A stretch of DNA of 32,266 bases from NCBI GenBank assembly GCA_023413135.1, contig JAEZQK010000065.1, forward strand, positions 1-32,266, read 5' to 3'. The notes below the pieces were generated by a model, which had not been told where the DNA came from, did no database searches, and saw only the letters and a list, made by a program, of their open reading frames with translations. Both the position numbers and the translations under genes were made by a program. Below, piece by piece: positions 22,592 to 30,291 of the stretch. The DNA comes from Bacillota bacterium. GTDB lineage: Bacteria; Bacillota; Clostridia; Christensenellales; Aristaeellaceae. Position 1 is the stretch's first letter. Each line of letters begins with the position of its first letter.

Positions 22592-24133
22592 ATGAAAATC
22601 CGCAAGTTAACCGCCTTGCTCCTGGTATTGGCGCTGCTTGCCATCCCCGCGCTATCTCTTGGAGAGGGTATGCCTAATTCCGTTTTGGAGAAAGCGATGG
22701 GCGCCGGGCGCAGCGTAAAGACCACCATCACCTTCGAGCCTGGCGAGATGCTCACCCAGGACGCATCCTTGGTCCCCATAGCCGATCTGCTCAAGGTATT
22801 GCGCCTGGAAGCCGTTACCCAGCAAAGCGGGGGAGCATTCCTGTTCGAAACGGATATTTTCCTTCAGGACAAATCCTCCCTGACCTTTACCCAAGTAGTA
22901 GATAAGGATCAATTCCACTTCAAGAGCAACCTGTTTGGAGACAAGACGATTTCCTACACCATGGAGGAATATTTCCAATTCCTCATCACCCAGATGGAGG
23001 CGCAGGGCGCTGATGAAGCCATGATCTCCTTCTACAAGGCCTACTTCAAAATGTACGCTTCGCTCCTGAAAGGTGATCTGCCCCAGCTGCCGGAGTTCGA
23101 TGCGCAAAGCCTGCAGCAGGATCTGGTGACGCCTATGACAGTGTGGTTCACCAAGCTGGTATCCGCTTCCGAAGTCACCACAGGTACCTTCGAAAGCGGC
23201 AAGCATGACACTGCCACTCTGCAAACGGTGTATTCCCTGTCCGCCGATCAGATTACCGATCTCTTGGCCATTGTAGCCAACTGGGCCGGCAAAGACGTGA
23301 ATCTGGATGCCGTCTTCTCCTACATTTCTACCATCAGCCCGGATATAGGGGATCTTTCCGCTTCCAAGGCGGATGTGCAGGCTGCGCTCAAAACAATGCC
23401 TGAGGAATTTCTGAAGGAAGCCGCTCCCGCTATGCCCGAGCCCTTCACCGTCACCACCTGGATGACCAATGAAGGCGCTCTTGTAGCGCTGGAGTTCAAG
23501 GCCAGCATATTCGGCGAGGACAAGGAAAAAGCCAAGGATACCATTCTGGCCGGTTACTACGTAAATACGGAAGCTGATGGCGTAAACACCGAATTGACCT
23601 TTGACGTGGCTTCCGGCACCGACGGCTTTGCCTTCAACTTCCTAACCAAAGACACATCCGCCGGCGATACCCAGTGGCAAGTGGCCATGGATGTGAAACA
23701 GTTTGGTATGGATGCCTTTGCCATGAAGCTTGATTTTGCAAGCCGGGAGGAAACCGCAGGCACAGGCGCCAAAGATTCCTGGAAACTGAATGCGCAGGTT
23801 ACCAACTTTGGCCAGGTAATGGGTATCCTTCTGGACAACACCGCCAGCATCACCCCCATCGGAGCGGATGTCAAGAAGGAAGGCAGGATGGATGTATATC
23901 TTACCGGCCAGAGCGCGCCCGTTGCCTCCATACTGTACACCAGTATCACCGGCGAACCGGTAGAAATCCCCGCCATTCCCGAGGACAGCGTGCGCCTGGG
24001 CAAATTGAGCGTAGAAGAGCTGGAGGCCTGGGCTCAGGAGCTTTCCACCACCATGATGATGCAGTTGGGCCAGATCATGCAGAATCTGCCGCCCTCCGTG
24101 CTGTCCGCAATCAACGGGACTGCCACTTACTAA
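22592..24133 (+). CDS. Secreted protein of unknown function (513 aa)
   Basis: 513 residues with a clear signal peptide: MKIRK, a hydrophobic core TALLLVLALLAIPALS, then GEG; there is no lipobox cysteine. The mature protein is rich in alternating beta-like stretches and short amphipathic helices, acidic overall. I see no catalytic motif or repeat. The layout, with long beta segments such as GAFLFETDIFLQDKSSLTFT and later TELTFDVASGTDGFAFNFLT, could fit a lipoprotein-like or LolA-like beta fold, but that is speculation. AAAGGAG lies six bases before the ATG. It is a single-gene unit with its own promoter and terminator. Confidence 0.8.
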   Translation: MKIRKLTALLLVLALLAIPALSLGEGMPNSVLEKAMGAGRSVKTTITFEPGEMLTQDASLVPIADLLKVLRLEAVTQQSGGAFLFETDIFLQDKSSLTFTQVVDKDQFHFKSNLFGDKTISYTMEEYFQFLITQMEAQGADEAMISFYKAYFKMYASLLKGDLPQLPEFDAQSLQQDLVTPMTVWFTKLVSASEVTTGTFESGKHDTATLQTVYSLSADQITDLLAIVANWAGKDVNLDAVFSYISTISPDIGDLSASKADVQAALKTMPEEFLKEAAPAMPEPFTVTTWMTNEGALVALEFKASIFGEDKEKAKDTILAGYYVNTEADGVNTELTFDVASGTDGFAFNFLTKDTSAGDTQWQVAMDVKQFGMDAFAMKLDFASREETAGTGAKDSWKLNAQVTNFGQVMGILLDNTASITPIGADVKKEGRMDVYLTGQSAPVASILYTSITGEPVEIPAIPEDSVRLGKLSVEELEAWAQELSTTMMMQLGQIMQNLPPSVLSAINGTATY

Positions 24134-24168
24134 ACAAAATCCCCCCGCCGGTCAAGCCGGTTCGGAAA

Positions 24169-24199
24169 AGCCCCCTTCAAATCCGAAGGGGGCTTATTT
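24169..24199 (+). terminator. Rho-independent terminator of the secreted-protein gene
   Basis: AGCCCCCTTC (24169-24178) pairs with GAAGGGGGCT (24185-24194) around AAATCC, followed by TATTTG. The rest of the gap to 24326 is AT-rich and shows no further gene. Confidence 0.85.
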
Positions 24200-24326
24200 G
24201 CTTGAAAGCGTATATTTGGGGACAGAAGCACGAAGGTTCTTTTTCTTCCCTTTATTTTTACTACGCATATTATGGAATTGAGCCACAACAATTGTGCCTT
24301 AAAACAAATGATTAGGTGTGACCATT

Positions 24327-25262
24327 ATGAATATAGCACTGCAAATAGAACGGCTGGCTGCGGGGGTGGTGGCCAGTGGCGCAAATGTGCTGTTTGACAC
24401 CATCGTCCATTCCTCAGGCAATATCAGCTACAATGCTGCAACCGGGGTTATTACCTTCAACCAACCCGGCAGGTATGTGGCAAATTGGTTTGTAGCAACG
24501 CAATCCTCCACTTCTACAAACGGAGCCGTGTTTGCCATTTCCTCGTCGCAGGGCGACTTTCTTGTGGGAAACTCACCAATCAAAACCGGCGGGGTAGCTG
24601 GCGCAGGGATTCTCAATATCGCTGTTGCCCCCGTGACGGCTTCTCTTGTCAACGGAAGCACGGCAGCATACTTCCTTGCGGGTATTGTACCCGTCAAGGC
24701 AACGCTTGTCATTGTACAGGATGATCCCGCCGAGCCGTCTGATGGCCCGGGCGCTGTAATCCCTTTTTCCTCCATGTTTCAAAGATTTGCTTCCACCATT
24801 TCGGATGGTTCCTCGGAAAATGCCGTGCCTTTAGGGTTTGGCTCTTCAAACCGTGCGTTCACTATTATCAACAACACGGTTACTTTCAACCAAGACGGTC
24901 TTTTCTTTGGCTTTACTGTTCCGCGCGATATGACTATCACCCATATTTCAGGTTTTACAACCAGTCGGGAGTTATTCACTCAAGTCCCTGATGGATCCCT
25001 GGTTGTTCCGCATTTTCAGGTTGGTGCAGCTTCGCCGGCGGGAAATGTCTACACGCTGCTTCCCGGTACCCTGCTGCCATTGCTGCCGGGCTATTCCTCT
25101 TTTTCTCCTATCGGTACGCCTCTGTCTGCCGATATGGCTGTCTCTGTTCCCGTTAAGGCGCGCGACAGTATTGTTTTTGTTGGGATGATCCAAATGACCG
25201 GGCCTAATCCTATTTCATTTACAACCGAATTATCATGGGGAGGCAGTATTATTCTGCAATAA
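24327..25262 (+). CDS. Exosporium-type surface protein with BclA-C-like and BclB-C-like domains, no collagen stalk
   Basis: 311 residues. Residues ~20-135 (SYNAATGVITFNQPGRYVAN, then SSQGDFLVGNSPIKTG and a closing VPVKATLVIVQ) match the C1q/TNF-like C-terminal domain of BclA-type spore glycoproteins. Residues ~145-311 (VPLGFGSSNR, ITHISGF, a proline-rich TLLPGTLLPLLPGYSSF, SVPVKARDSIVFVGM) resemble the C-terminal domain of BclB. The usual Gly-X-Y collagen repeat between N-terminus and head is absent. Such domains trimerise on the outer surface of spores in Bacillus and Clostridia. I start at the ATG at 24327, eight bases after AGGTG; an upstream GTG at 24318 has no site of its own. No signal peptide is seen, as expected for mother-cell-assembled proteins. 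Confidence 0.72.
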   Translation: MNIALQIERLAAGVVASGANVLFDTIVHSSGNISYNAATGVITFNQPGRYVANWFVATQSSTSTNGAVFAISSSQGDFLVGNSPIKTGGVAGAGILNIAVAPVTASLVNGSTAAYFLAGIVPVKATLVIVQDDPAEPSDGPGAVIPFSSMFQRFASTISDGSSENAVPLGFGSSNRAFTIINNTVTFNQDGLFFGFTVPRDMTITHISGFTTSRELFTQVPDGSLVVPHFQVGAASPAGNVYTLLPGTLLPLLPGYSSFSPIGTPLSADMAVSVPVKARDSIVFVGMIQMTGPNPISFTTELSWGGSIILQ

Positions 25263-25287
25263 ACCCATGCGGAGCATGGAAATAATC

Positions 25288-25382
25288 CTGGGCGACTGCC
25301 TGTTGTATCACGCGGTCTACCACTGTCGGGATTCCCAGCTTCCGGTGCCTCCTTCTGGTTTCGGGATTTCCTTCCGGCGTAC
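25288..25382 (-). pseudogene. Group II intron reverse transcriptase fragment, frameshifted
   Basis: Two reading frames together give the early RT region: VRRKEIPKPEGGT, then after a one-base deletion near 25347 RKLGIPTVVDRVIQQAVAQ. The latter is the well-conserved LGIPTVVDRVIQQA block of intron-encoded RTs. Nothing before the VRR segment or after AVAQ remains, so the coding sequence has an internal deletion, a frameshift and a 3' truncation. Confidence 0.8.
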
Positions 25383-25631
25383 TTGACCTCCTTCCGGTGA
25401 GTATTTGAGACTTACGGCTGTTCGGCCCTTCCCGCTTTTTCCCCCTTCGGTACTATGGCCTCGGTTGACTTATCACGGCAAGCTTTACTCCGCGTTTCGG
25501 ATTTCCCTACTTCGCGTCCGTGAGACCTCCATGGGTAAGAACAATAGCTTTTATCCCCTTTGGTTAGATGTTCCTACTGCCATGCCCCCAGTGGTCTCTC
25601 TCCACCTAGCTATCGCCCATGCCGGGCGCAC
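25288..25631 (-). mobile_element. Truncated group II intron remnant
   Basis: On the minus strand the element starts at 25631 with GTGCGCCCGGCATGGGCGAT, the GUGYG-type 5' end of bacterial group II introns. About 250 bp of intron 5' ribozyme sequence follow, including GTCTCACGGACGCGAAGTAG and CCGAGGCCATAGTACCGAAG. This leads into a reverse transcriptase fragment (25288-25382) and stops within 26 bp of the BclA/BclB-like gene end. The rest of the RT, the maturase and the catalytic domains V/VI are missing, so it cannot splice or move by itself. Short plus-strand reading frames here are not genes. Confidence 0.8.
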
Positions 25632-25637
25632 ACCATG

Positions 25638-25671
25638 AAAAGAGCCAGCAATCTCAATGGGTTGCGGGCTC
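25638..25671 (-). terminator. Hairpin with T tail just upstream of the intron 5' end
   Basis: On the minus strand GAGCCCGCAA pairs with TTGCTGGCTC (one mismatch), followed by TTTT and, 7 bp later, the intron 5' end at 25631. Some bacterial group II introns (class C) insert just after transcription terminators, and this arrangement matches that habit. The 25672-25889 stretch between it and the antiporter gene shows no recognisable gene; a plus-strand peptide fragment there (SLHLRSFAKHEVYPPF) could be decayed coding sequence but I cannot identify it. Confidence 0.5.
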
Positions 25672-25889
25672 CTTTGATTATGCCAAAACACAAAAAAGTA
25701 CACTTTGTGAGGTTCATTTCCCTGCACCTGCGTTCATTTGCCAAACATGAAGTCTATCCGCCCTTCTGTACTGCGCCTTGATTGAGCGTTACAAGCCTAA
25801 TTTTCACCCGTTTTAATGTTTACAAATGAGCTAAACTCAGCTTCGCTAAGCATGTCTGCTTTATAAGCCTAACGATCCAAGAATGATTA

Positions 25890-27089
25890 TCAATGGCATA
25901 CATCGCTATTCGTTCTAGCTTTTAGCAGTTTTTTATAAGTCAAATCAATTCCAAGAGCTCCAAGCGGTGCTGTGATTAATATGGAAAGTACCGCAACACT
26001 GAGAATAATGTTTCCTGCAGATATACCAGCGGCTAATGGTATCGCACCCACCGCAGCTTGTACTGTTGCCTTAGGTAGATGACCTATATTGCAAAAGAGC
26101 GCTTCCTTTGCATTTAACCCGGATTTTATTAAGCTTACACAAACTCCTACCGATCTGAATATGAGTGCCCCAAATATAGCCAATACAGCCGCCAGACCTG
26201 CAGTATAGACATATCGGATATCCACGGCAGCGCCTACCAGCACAAACAAGATTAGTTCCGCCGCCACCCAAATCTTCGAGAACTTGCCCGAAATTCTCTT
26301 GGCGACCACCTCCTGCATCTTTAGCACTGTCCCGCCTAATGCCATAACAGCCAAAAGACCTGAAAACGGCACGATGCTGGATATATGTTCTTCAAAGCCC
26401 ACAAATAAGAAGGAGATGCCCAAAATGAGCAATATTTTGATTGTGTCTCTCATGTGGATCTTTTTCAATATTTGTACCAGCACGATGCCAACAGCAATTC
26501 CTACCGCAAAGCCAGTCAGTATGGAGATAGGGATGTTCAGTAAGCTGACAAAGCTGAATTTATCTCCTTTTGCGACGCCAACGAAAGACGTAAAGAGGAC
26601 AATGGCATAAATATCGTCCGCTGAGGCACCGGCCATGACCAATTGAGGAATGCTCTTGTTCATGCCGTAGCCTTTTTCCATCAGTGTCAGCATCTTCGGG
26701 ACAATAATGGCCGGTGATACCGCTGCCAGCATTGCGCCCATGATAGCCGCCTCTATAACACTTACCCCCAAAAGCGGAGGCGCAAGCAAGACAGCTCCAA
26801 CAATTTCAAACGTGGCAGGAACAAAGCACATGAGTATGGCAGGCTTCCCAACCCTTTTCAAGTCTTTTATGTCAAGAGATAATCCCGCCCTGGCCAGAAT
26901 CACAATGAGCGCTATTTCCCGCAAATCTGCAGAAATTGCCAAAATGGTCGGGTCAATCAAATTGAGTACGTAAGGCCCTAAAACCGCACCGGTTATTAAC
27001 ATGCCAAGCAATCCGGGCAGACGCAATTTCTGAAAAGTCCCACTTAATGCAAAGCCCAAAATTAAGATAAGTGCAAAACTAACAAGCAT
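25890..27089 (-). CDS. Cation/proton antiporter (CPA family), fluoride-riboswitch linked
   Basis: 399 residues with about 12-13 transmembrane helices filling nearly the whole protein. It begins with a helix-plus-GLLGMLITGAVLGPYVLNLI pattern typical of Na+/H+ and K+/H+ antiporters. MAGASADDIYAIVLF carries the paired aspartates (DD) expected at the ion-binding site of electrogenic CPA2-type exchangers. VILARAGLSLDIKDLKR is the conserved R-A-G-L-x-L-D segment. Base composition is visibly more AT-rich than the flanking operons, suggesting transfer. A fluoride riboswitch precedes it, and antiporters are among the genes known under fluoride riboswitches, so it may export fluoride-related stress ions. 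The actual ion is inference. AAAGGA lies rather far (13 bases) from the ATG. Confidence 0.85.
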   Translation of the reverse strand: MLVSFALILILGFALSGTFQKLRLPGLLGMLITGAVLGPYVLNLIDPTILAISADLREIALIVILARAGLSLDIKDLKRVGKPAILMCFVPATFEIVGAVLLAPPLLGVSVIEAAIMGAMLAAVSPAIIVPKMLTLMEKGYGMNKSIPQLVMAGASADDIYAIVLFTSFVGVAKGDKFSFVSLLNIPISILTGFAVGIAVGIVLVQILKKIHMRDTIKILLILGISFLFVGFEEHISSIVPFSGLLAVMALGGTVLKMQEVVAKRISGKFSKIWVAAELILFVLVGAAVDIRYVYTAGLAAVLAIFGALIFRSVGVCVSLIKSGLNAKEALFCNIGHLPKATVQAAVGAIPLAAGISAGNIILSVAVLSILITAPLGALGIDLTYKKLLKARTNSDVCH

Positions 27090-27187
27090 AATTTTAATAG
27101 CATCCTTTCAAAATTAGCTTCTACTGCCTTTTGCTCCGTTCATTGCGTCTACCGCCTTATTCAAGCAGATCACTTCCAAAAAAACAT

Positions 27188-27231
27188 AAAAAAACTGATG
27201 CAATCTACAATCACTTTGTAGAAGTCATCAG
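27188..27231 (-). terminator. Riboswitch expression-platform terminator
   Basis: On the minus strand CTGATG-acttCTACAA pairs with TTGTAG-attgCATCAG across a five-base loop, and seven T follow (27188-27194). The left arm is the same CTGATGACTTCTAC that forms the 3' part of the aptamer, so aptamer and terminator exclude each other: ligand binding should prevent termination (an ON switch). Confidence 0.8.
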
Positions 27232-27277
27232 CAAGAATGCGCTTTAAGCTTTCGCTAAGGGAGAACTTCATTCCCCA
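27218..27277 (-). ncRNA. Fluoride riboswitch (crcB motif) aptamer
   Basis: On the minus strand the sequence GGGGAATGAAGTTCTCCC, a small hairpin TTAGCGAAAGCTTAA, an AAAGCGC stretch and finally CTGATGACTTCTAC match the crcB/fluoride aptamer layout. I compared it from memory with the known GGGCGATGAGG...CTGATGGCCTCTAC form. The 5' GAAG and 3' CTTC can pair as the first helix. The promoter (27283-27311) would start transcription at the aptamer's first bases. I favour fluoride over the sodium or lithium classes because of the CTGATGRCTYCTAC end. Confidence 0.75.
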
Positions 27278-27282
27278 TAGGC

Positions 27283-27311
27283 ATCATATTATACTCCTTT
27301 CCAAAAGTCAA
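27283..27311 (-). promoter_or_regulatory. Promoter of the riboswitch-antiporter transcript
   Basis: On the minus strand TTGACT (27306-27311) and TATGAT (27283-27288) are 17 bp apart; an overlapping TATAAT is too close (12 bp) to that -35. Confidence 0.7.
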
Positions 27312-27325
27312 TCGATAGTTGAAAT

Positions 27326-27487
27326 TTTTTCGGACATGCCCATGAGGGGGTTCACAGCATCTACGGAGCTTACTTAAGCCTTGCCGGCGCTACGGCGACT
27401 GTCATAGGCTTTGTTACGGGCTTTGGCGAATTTATTGGATATTCTTTTCGCCTTGTTACCGGCTTTATAGTCTCGCCCGCACCATAG
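27326..27487 (+). pseudogene. Fragment of an MFS transporter gene
   Basis: A plus-strand frame ending at TAG 27485-27487 reads HEGVHSIYGAYLSLAGATAT followed by VIGFVTGFGEFIGYSFRLVTGFI. This matches the first two helices of a family of MFS transporters (typically ...HEGARSIxGxYLxxLGAS...GxGExxGYxLRLVSGxLAD). Only about 50 codons remain. There is no start codon or ribosome binding site, and the frame stops where the cytoplasmic DRTG motif should follow. The frame runs away from the antiporter promoter (divergent). Confidence 0.7.
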
Positions 27488-27518
27488 GAAAAGCCCGGAG
27501 AATCAGGTTCTCCGGGCT
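27487..27518 (-). terminator. Rho-independent terminator of the clostripain-family gene
   Basis: AGCCCGGAGAA (27508-27518 side) pairs with TTCTCCGGGCT around a five-base loop, followed on the minus strand by TTTCC. The stem begins inside the stop codon of the protease gene. Confidence 0.8.
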
Positions 27519-29473
27519 CATACCGTTACCTGCATCTCAGTACATTTCAGAACAAAATCAATAAAATCAGAGAACTGGTATTCACCAAAGATGTCGTTCA
27601 GGCAGAAGGCGTATACGTAGCTTATGTCACCGCCGGCCAAATCCTCATAGCCAAATTGCAGCGGCTCATCAGTCACGGTAATGGGGTCTCCCTCAAAGGT
27701 TTCGCTCTGCTCGTTATCCTCTTCATCCCAATAGATCATTTGATACAGCGGCACGATTACGTCCCCGGCCGTCAATTTTTCGTACCCCCTGACAGGCAGG
27801 CCGTTCTCGTTATAGCCCTGGGTATATCCCACAACTTCGCCGCCCGGCCTTTTCTCATCGAACATCACAAGCAGGTAGCATTCCTCTTCATTGACGGTAA
27901 CGTCAATGATACTCCGCCGTGTATTTTCCGTGACAATCTGGTCCGTCATGCAAACCAGCTGCCCTTCCAGCATGGGCCAGGAGCCGTCGAACATGCTGTA
28001 TACCACACCGTTGTCCCAGTCTATTTGCGCATTTTGCAAATACCCCAAATCAACATAGGCCTCAAAATCGCTTTCGCTGACATCCATCATCAGGTTCCCT
28101 TCCACATAGGAAAGGTTCTCCATATCCTCGGCACTCAATTCCAGGGAATAGGCATACACATTTTCGTCATCATAGCCCTCCGGAACAAGCAGCGCTTCTT
28201 CCCCTGCCTGACCGGTGATCTGCTGTGGTGATGATGAGGACGCGGTAAAGACGTAATCGCCGCCGTTTAACATTTCTATATAGCCGGTGATAAAATCGGT
28301 AAAGCTGGGATACAGCTTTTCGATGTCATAGCCCTGGCCGTAAGACTGGAAATCGCCTCTGGTTGCAAACGGTACAAGGATCGACATGCCGCTTACATCC
28401 TCCAGATTATCGGAATAGCGGTTGTACTCTACCACCTTATTCAGCGCATTTTCAAAGGCACTTACATCCACTTGGGAAAGCTCTGAAAACACTTTGGCAA
28501 ACTGCAGAATATCCACCATATCGCTTGTATTGCCCCCGTCGAAATCCCCGAAGCTGCGCATATTCTGCCGTTGTCTTGATATGGTGCGCAGTTTCCCGGA
28601 CTCCAGCGCCTGGATGAGGCCTGTGCCGATGCTTTCCATCTCCTTGGTCACGGCATCCATATTGCCAAGATTCAATAAGCTTAAAGTAATATAATCATCA
28701 GGGTTATATTGCAAATTCGTATCGATGAAGCTGTCCACGATTGCTTTGCAAAGCGATTCCATATCCATGTCCGGTTCCTGGGAAAGCGCATGAAGCCATG
28801 CGGCATAATCCCAGCCGGAGCCGGGTTCCAGCTCTTCGCTGGCAATCATGTAATCAGCATAGTCCGAAAGATAGTTTGCCATTTCAAAGGTCGCCATCAG
28901 GCAGGCATCAAACCCCACAAAGCGAAAATGCTGGCCATCCAGCAGTTCGCCTGCCCCTTTCAGGGCGGTGCTAATCTCGCTGATCGTCAAATTGTCTCCC
29001 GTAAGCTCATCAAAGCATACGCCGCTGGTTGATCCGCCGCCATGATCCCAAAGGATGAGGCCGTACTGCTCAGCAGGGCAATTTGCTATGCCAAATTCCA
29101 GAAAGCTTTGAAGGGTCTTTGCATCCCCCATGTTTCTTTGTTCCTGCTCATCCACAAGCTGCAATTCATCGCCATACACAAACCATCTCTGGTTCAAGGC
29201 GCTGTCGATTCCCTCCGCCTGCCACGTCTTCGTCCCGCCTGTTTCAACCAGCACATTTACAGGGCCATCGGCTTTAAGCCCGGCGGAGATCATTTCCCCC
29301 AGATCGCCGGTAGCCGAACCGTTCTTGGATTCCAGATCGGTGCCGCACAAATATATCATGATCGTAAAGGAAGAAGCCTCTTGCGCGAAGGCGGTTATGG
29401 GAATCATCGTCAGGAGCATTGCCAGTGAAATGAAAATAGAGACCACCTTCCGCGGCAAGATCGTCTTTGTCAT
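27518..29473 (-). CDS. Secreted C11 (clostripain) family cysteine peptidase
   Basis: 651 residues. A signal peptide (MTKTILPRKVVSIFISLAML, continuing to a cleavage-like TAFA at residue 30) precedes a C11 peptidase domain: IMIYLCGTDLES at the start, LILWDHGGGS with catalytic His144 and FVGFDACLMATFE with catalytic Cys191, then SEELEPGSGWDY. The last ~200 residues form an uncharacterised beta-rich C-terminal region. Clostripain-type enzymes cleave after Arg or Lys, mature by autoprocessing and need calcium; whether this one does is unproven. I start at the ATG at 29473; an 11-base G run lies eight bases upstream, and an in-frame start at 29518 lies beyond it. A single-gene unit with its own terminator. 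Confidence 0.9.
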   Translation of the reverse strand: MTKTILPRKVVSIFISLAMLLTMIPITAFAQEASSFTIMIYLCGTDLESKNGSATGDLGEMISAGLKADGPVNVLVETGGTKTWQAEGIDSALNQRWFVYGDELQLVDEQEQRNMGDAKTLQSFLEFGIANCPAEQYGLILWDHGGGSTSGVCFDELTGDNLTISEISTALKGAGELLDGQHFRFVGFDACLMATFEMANYLSDYADYMIASEELEPGSGWDYAAWLHALSQEPDMDMESLCKAIVDSFIDTNLQYNPDDYITLSLLNLGNMDAVTKEMESIGTGLIQALESGKLRTISRQRQNMRSFGDFDGGNTSDMVDILQFAKVFSELSQVDVSAFENALNKVVEYNRYSDNLEDVSGMSILVPFATRGDFQSYGQGYDIEKLYPSFTDFITGYIEMLNGGDYVFTASSSSPQQITGQAGEEALLVPEGYDDENVYAYSLELSAEDMENLSYVEGNLMMDVSESDFEAYVDLGYLQNAQIDWDNGVVYSMFDGSWPMLEGQLVCMTDQIVTENTRRSIIDVTVNEEECYLLVMFDEKRPGGEVVGYTQGYNENGLPVRGYEKLTAGDVIVPLYQMIYWDEEDNEQSETFEGDPITVTDEPLQFGYEDLAGGDISYVYAFCLNDIFGEYQFSDFIDFVLKCTEMQVTV

Positions 29474-29481
29474 AAAACCTG

Positions 29482-29492
29482 CCCCCCCCCCC
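29482..29492 (-). repeat. Homopolymeric G11 tract next to the protease start
   Basis: Eleven consecutive G on the coding strand end eight bases before the ATG at 29473. The tract occupies the ribosome-binding-site position, and it also lies inside the longer reading from 29518. G runs of this length are prone to slipped-strand mutation. Confidence 0.9.
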
Positions 29493-29592
29493 ACTTTATT
29501 TGTCATTTGCCCCACCATGTGCCTTCCATTTATTGTAATCCTTTCCCCTGTAAAAATCCAGTATGGGATGCCAAATATCGTCAGTTTTTTAT

Positions 29593-29624
29593 AAAAAAGC
29601 CGCGTTCTTCCATGAGAACGCAGC
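29593..29624 (-). terminator. Rho-independent terminator of the GNAT gene
   Basis: On the minus strand GCTGCGTTCT (29615-29624) pairs with AGAACGCGGC (29599-29608) around a six-base loop; TTTTTT follows (29593-29598). Confidence 0.88.
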
Positions 29625-29668
29625 TTGTAAGCACTATGAACTTCTTGGGAAAAGCCATTTTACTTTCG

Positions 29669-30253
29669 TCAGCGGCCGTTCCCCGGCAGCTTTCGCCACT
29701 CATTGCGCAAAATGGCATACAACTCCACATCCACAAAGCGGGACTTGTTGTACAGCCGCTCCTTCAATGTGCCTTCCCGGCGCATGCCCACATGCTCCAT
29801 TACCCGGCCGCTGGCCGGGTTGTCGCACTCGTGCTGGGCCTCGATACGGTTGAGATTCAGCGTTTCAAAGCCGAAGCGCAAAATTTCGCGAAGCGCCTCC
29901 GTCATAATGCCCTGGTTCCAATAGTCTCTGGATAAGCTGTAACCTACCTCGGCGGAACGGTTTTCATTGCTCACCCACATAAAGCCAATGGTGCCGATCA
30001 CCTTCCCGGTCTCCTTCAGCGCTATGCAGAAGCTGCTGGGTGTGCCGGCACGGTACTGGCGCAACACATAGCGGATATAGGCCCTTGTCTGATGAATGTT
30101 TTGGTGGGCTTCCCACAGCACATGCCTTGCCACCTGGGGGTCGCAGGAATATTCGTAAATATCCCGGGCATCACCCATACGCATGGCGCGCAGGATCAGC
30201 CTGTTTGTTAAAAGTTCCGGCAAGCGGGTAAAGACGCTGTCAAATAGTTGCAT
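29669..30253 (-). CDS. GNAT family N-acetyltransferase (RimJ/RimL type)
   Basis: 194 residues. LTNRLILRAMRMGDARDIYE is the RimJ/RimL-type N-terminal strand, IGTIGFMWV the central strand, AEVGYSLSRDYWNQGIMTEA the acetyl-CoA-binding loop region, and NPASGRVMEHVGMRREGTL the C-terminal signature. It should acetylate an amino group using acetyl-CoA; the substrate (a ribosomal protein N-terminus, a small amine or an antibiotic) is unknown. Two starts are possible: ATG at 30253 (chosen; the protein then begins as usual for the family) or TTG at 30295, which overlaps the stop codon of the preceding small gene as TTGA. Confidence 0.88.
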   Translation of the reverse strand: MQLFDSVFTRLPELLTNRLILRAMRMGDARDIYEYSCDPQVARHVLWEAHQNIHQTRAYIRYVLRQYRAGTPSSFCIALKETGKVIGTIGFMWVSNENRSAEVGYSLSRDYWNQGIMTEALREILRFGFETLNLNRIEAQHECDNPASGRVMEHVGMRREGTLKERLYNKSRFVDVELYAILRNEWRKLPGNGR

Positions 30254-30291
30254 GATATATTCAAGCCCTTCCGGCACTTCTTTTGTTTTAA

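Noticed and set aside
25405..25781. Two short plus-strand proteins downstream of the BclA/BclB-like gene
   Set aside because: They lie on the antisense strand of group II intron ribozyme sequence and have no translation signals; such frames are commonly mis-annotated.
27218..27277. Sodium or lithium riboswitch upstream of the antiporter
   Set aside because: Considered because the gene is a cation antiporter, but the GAAG/CTTC pairing and the CTGATGACTTCTAC end fit the fluoride aptamer better.
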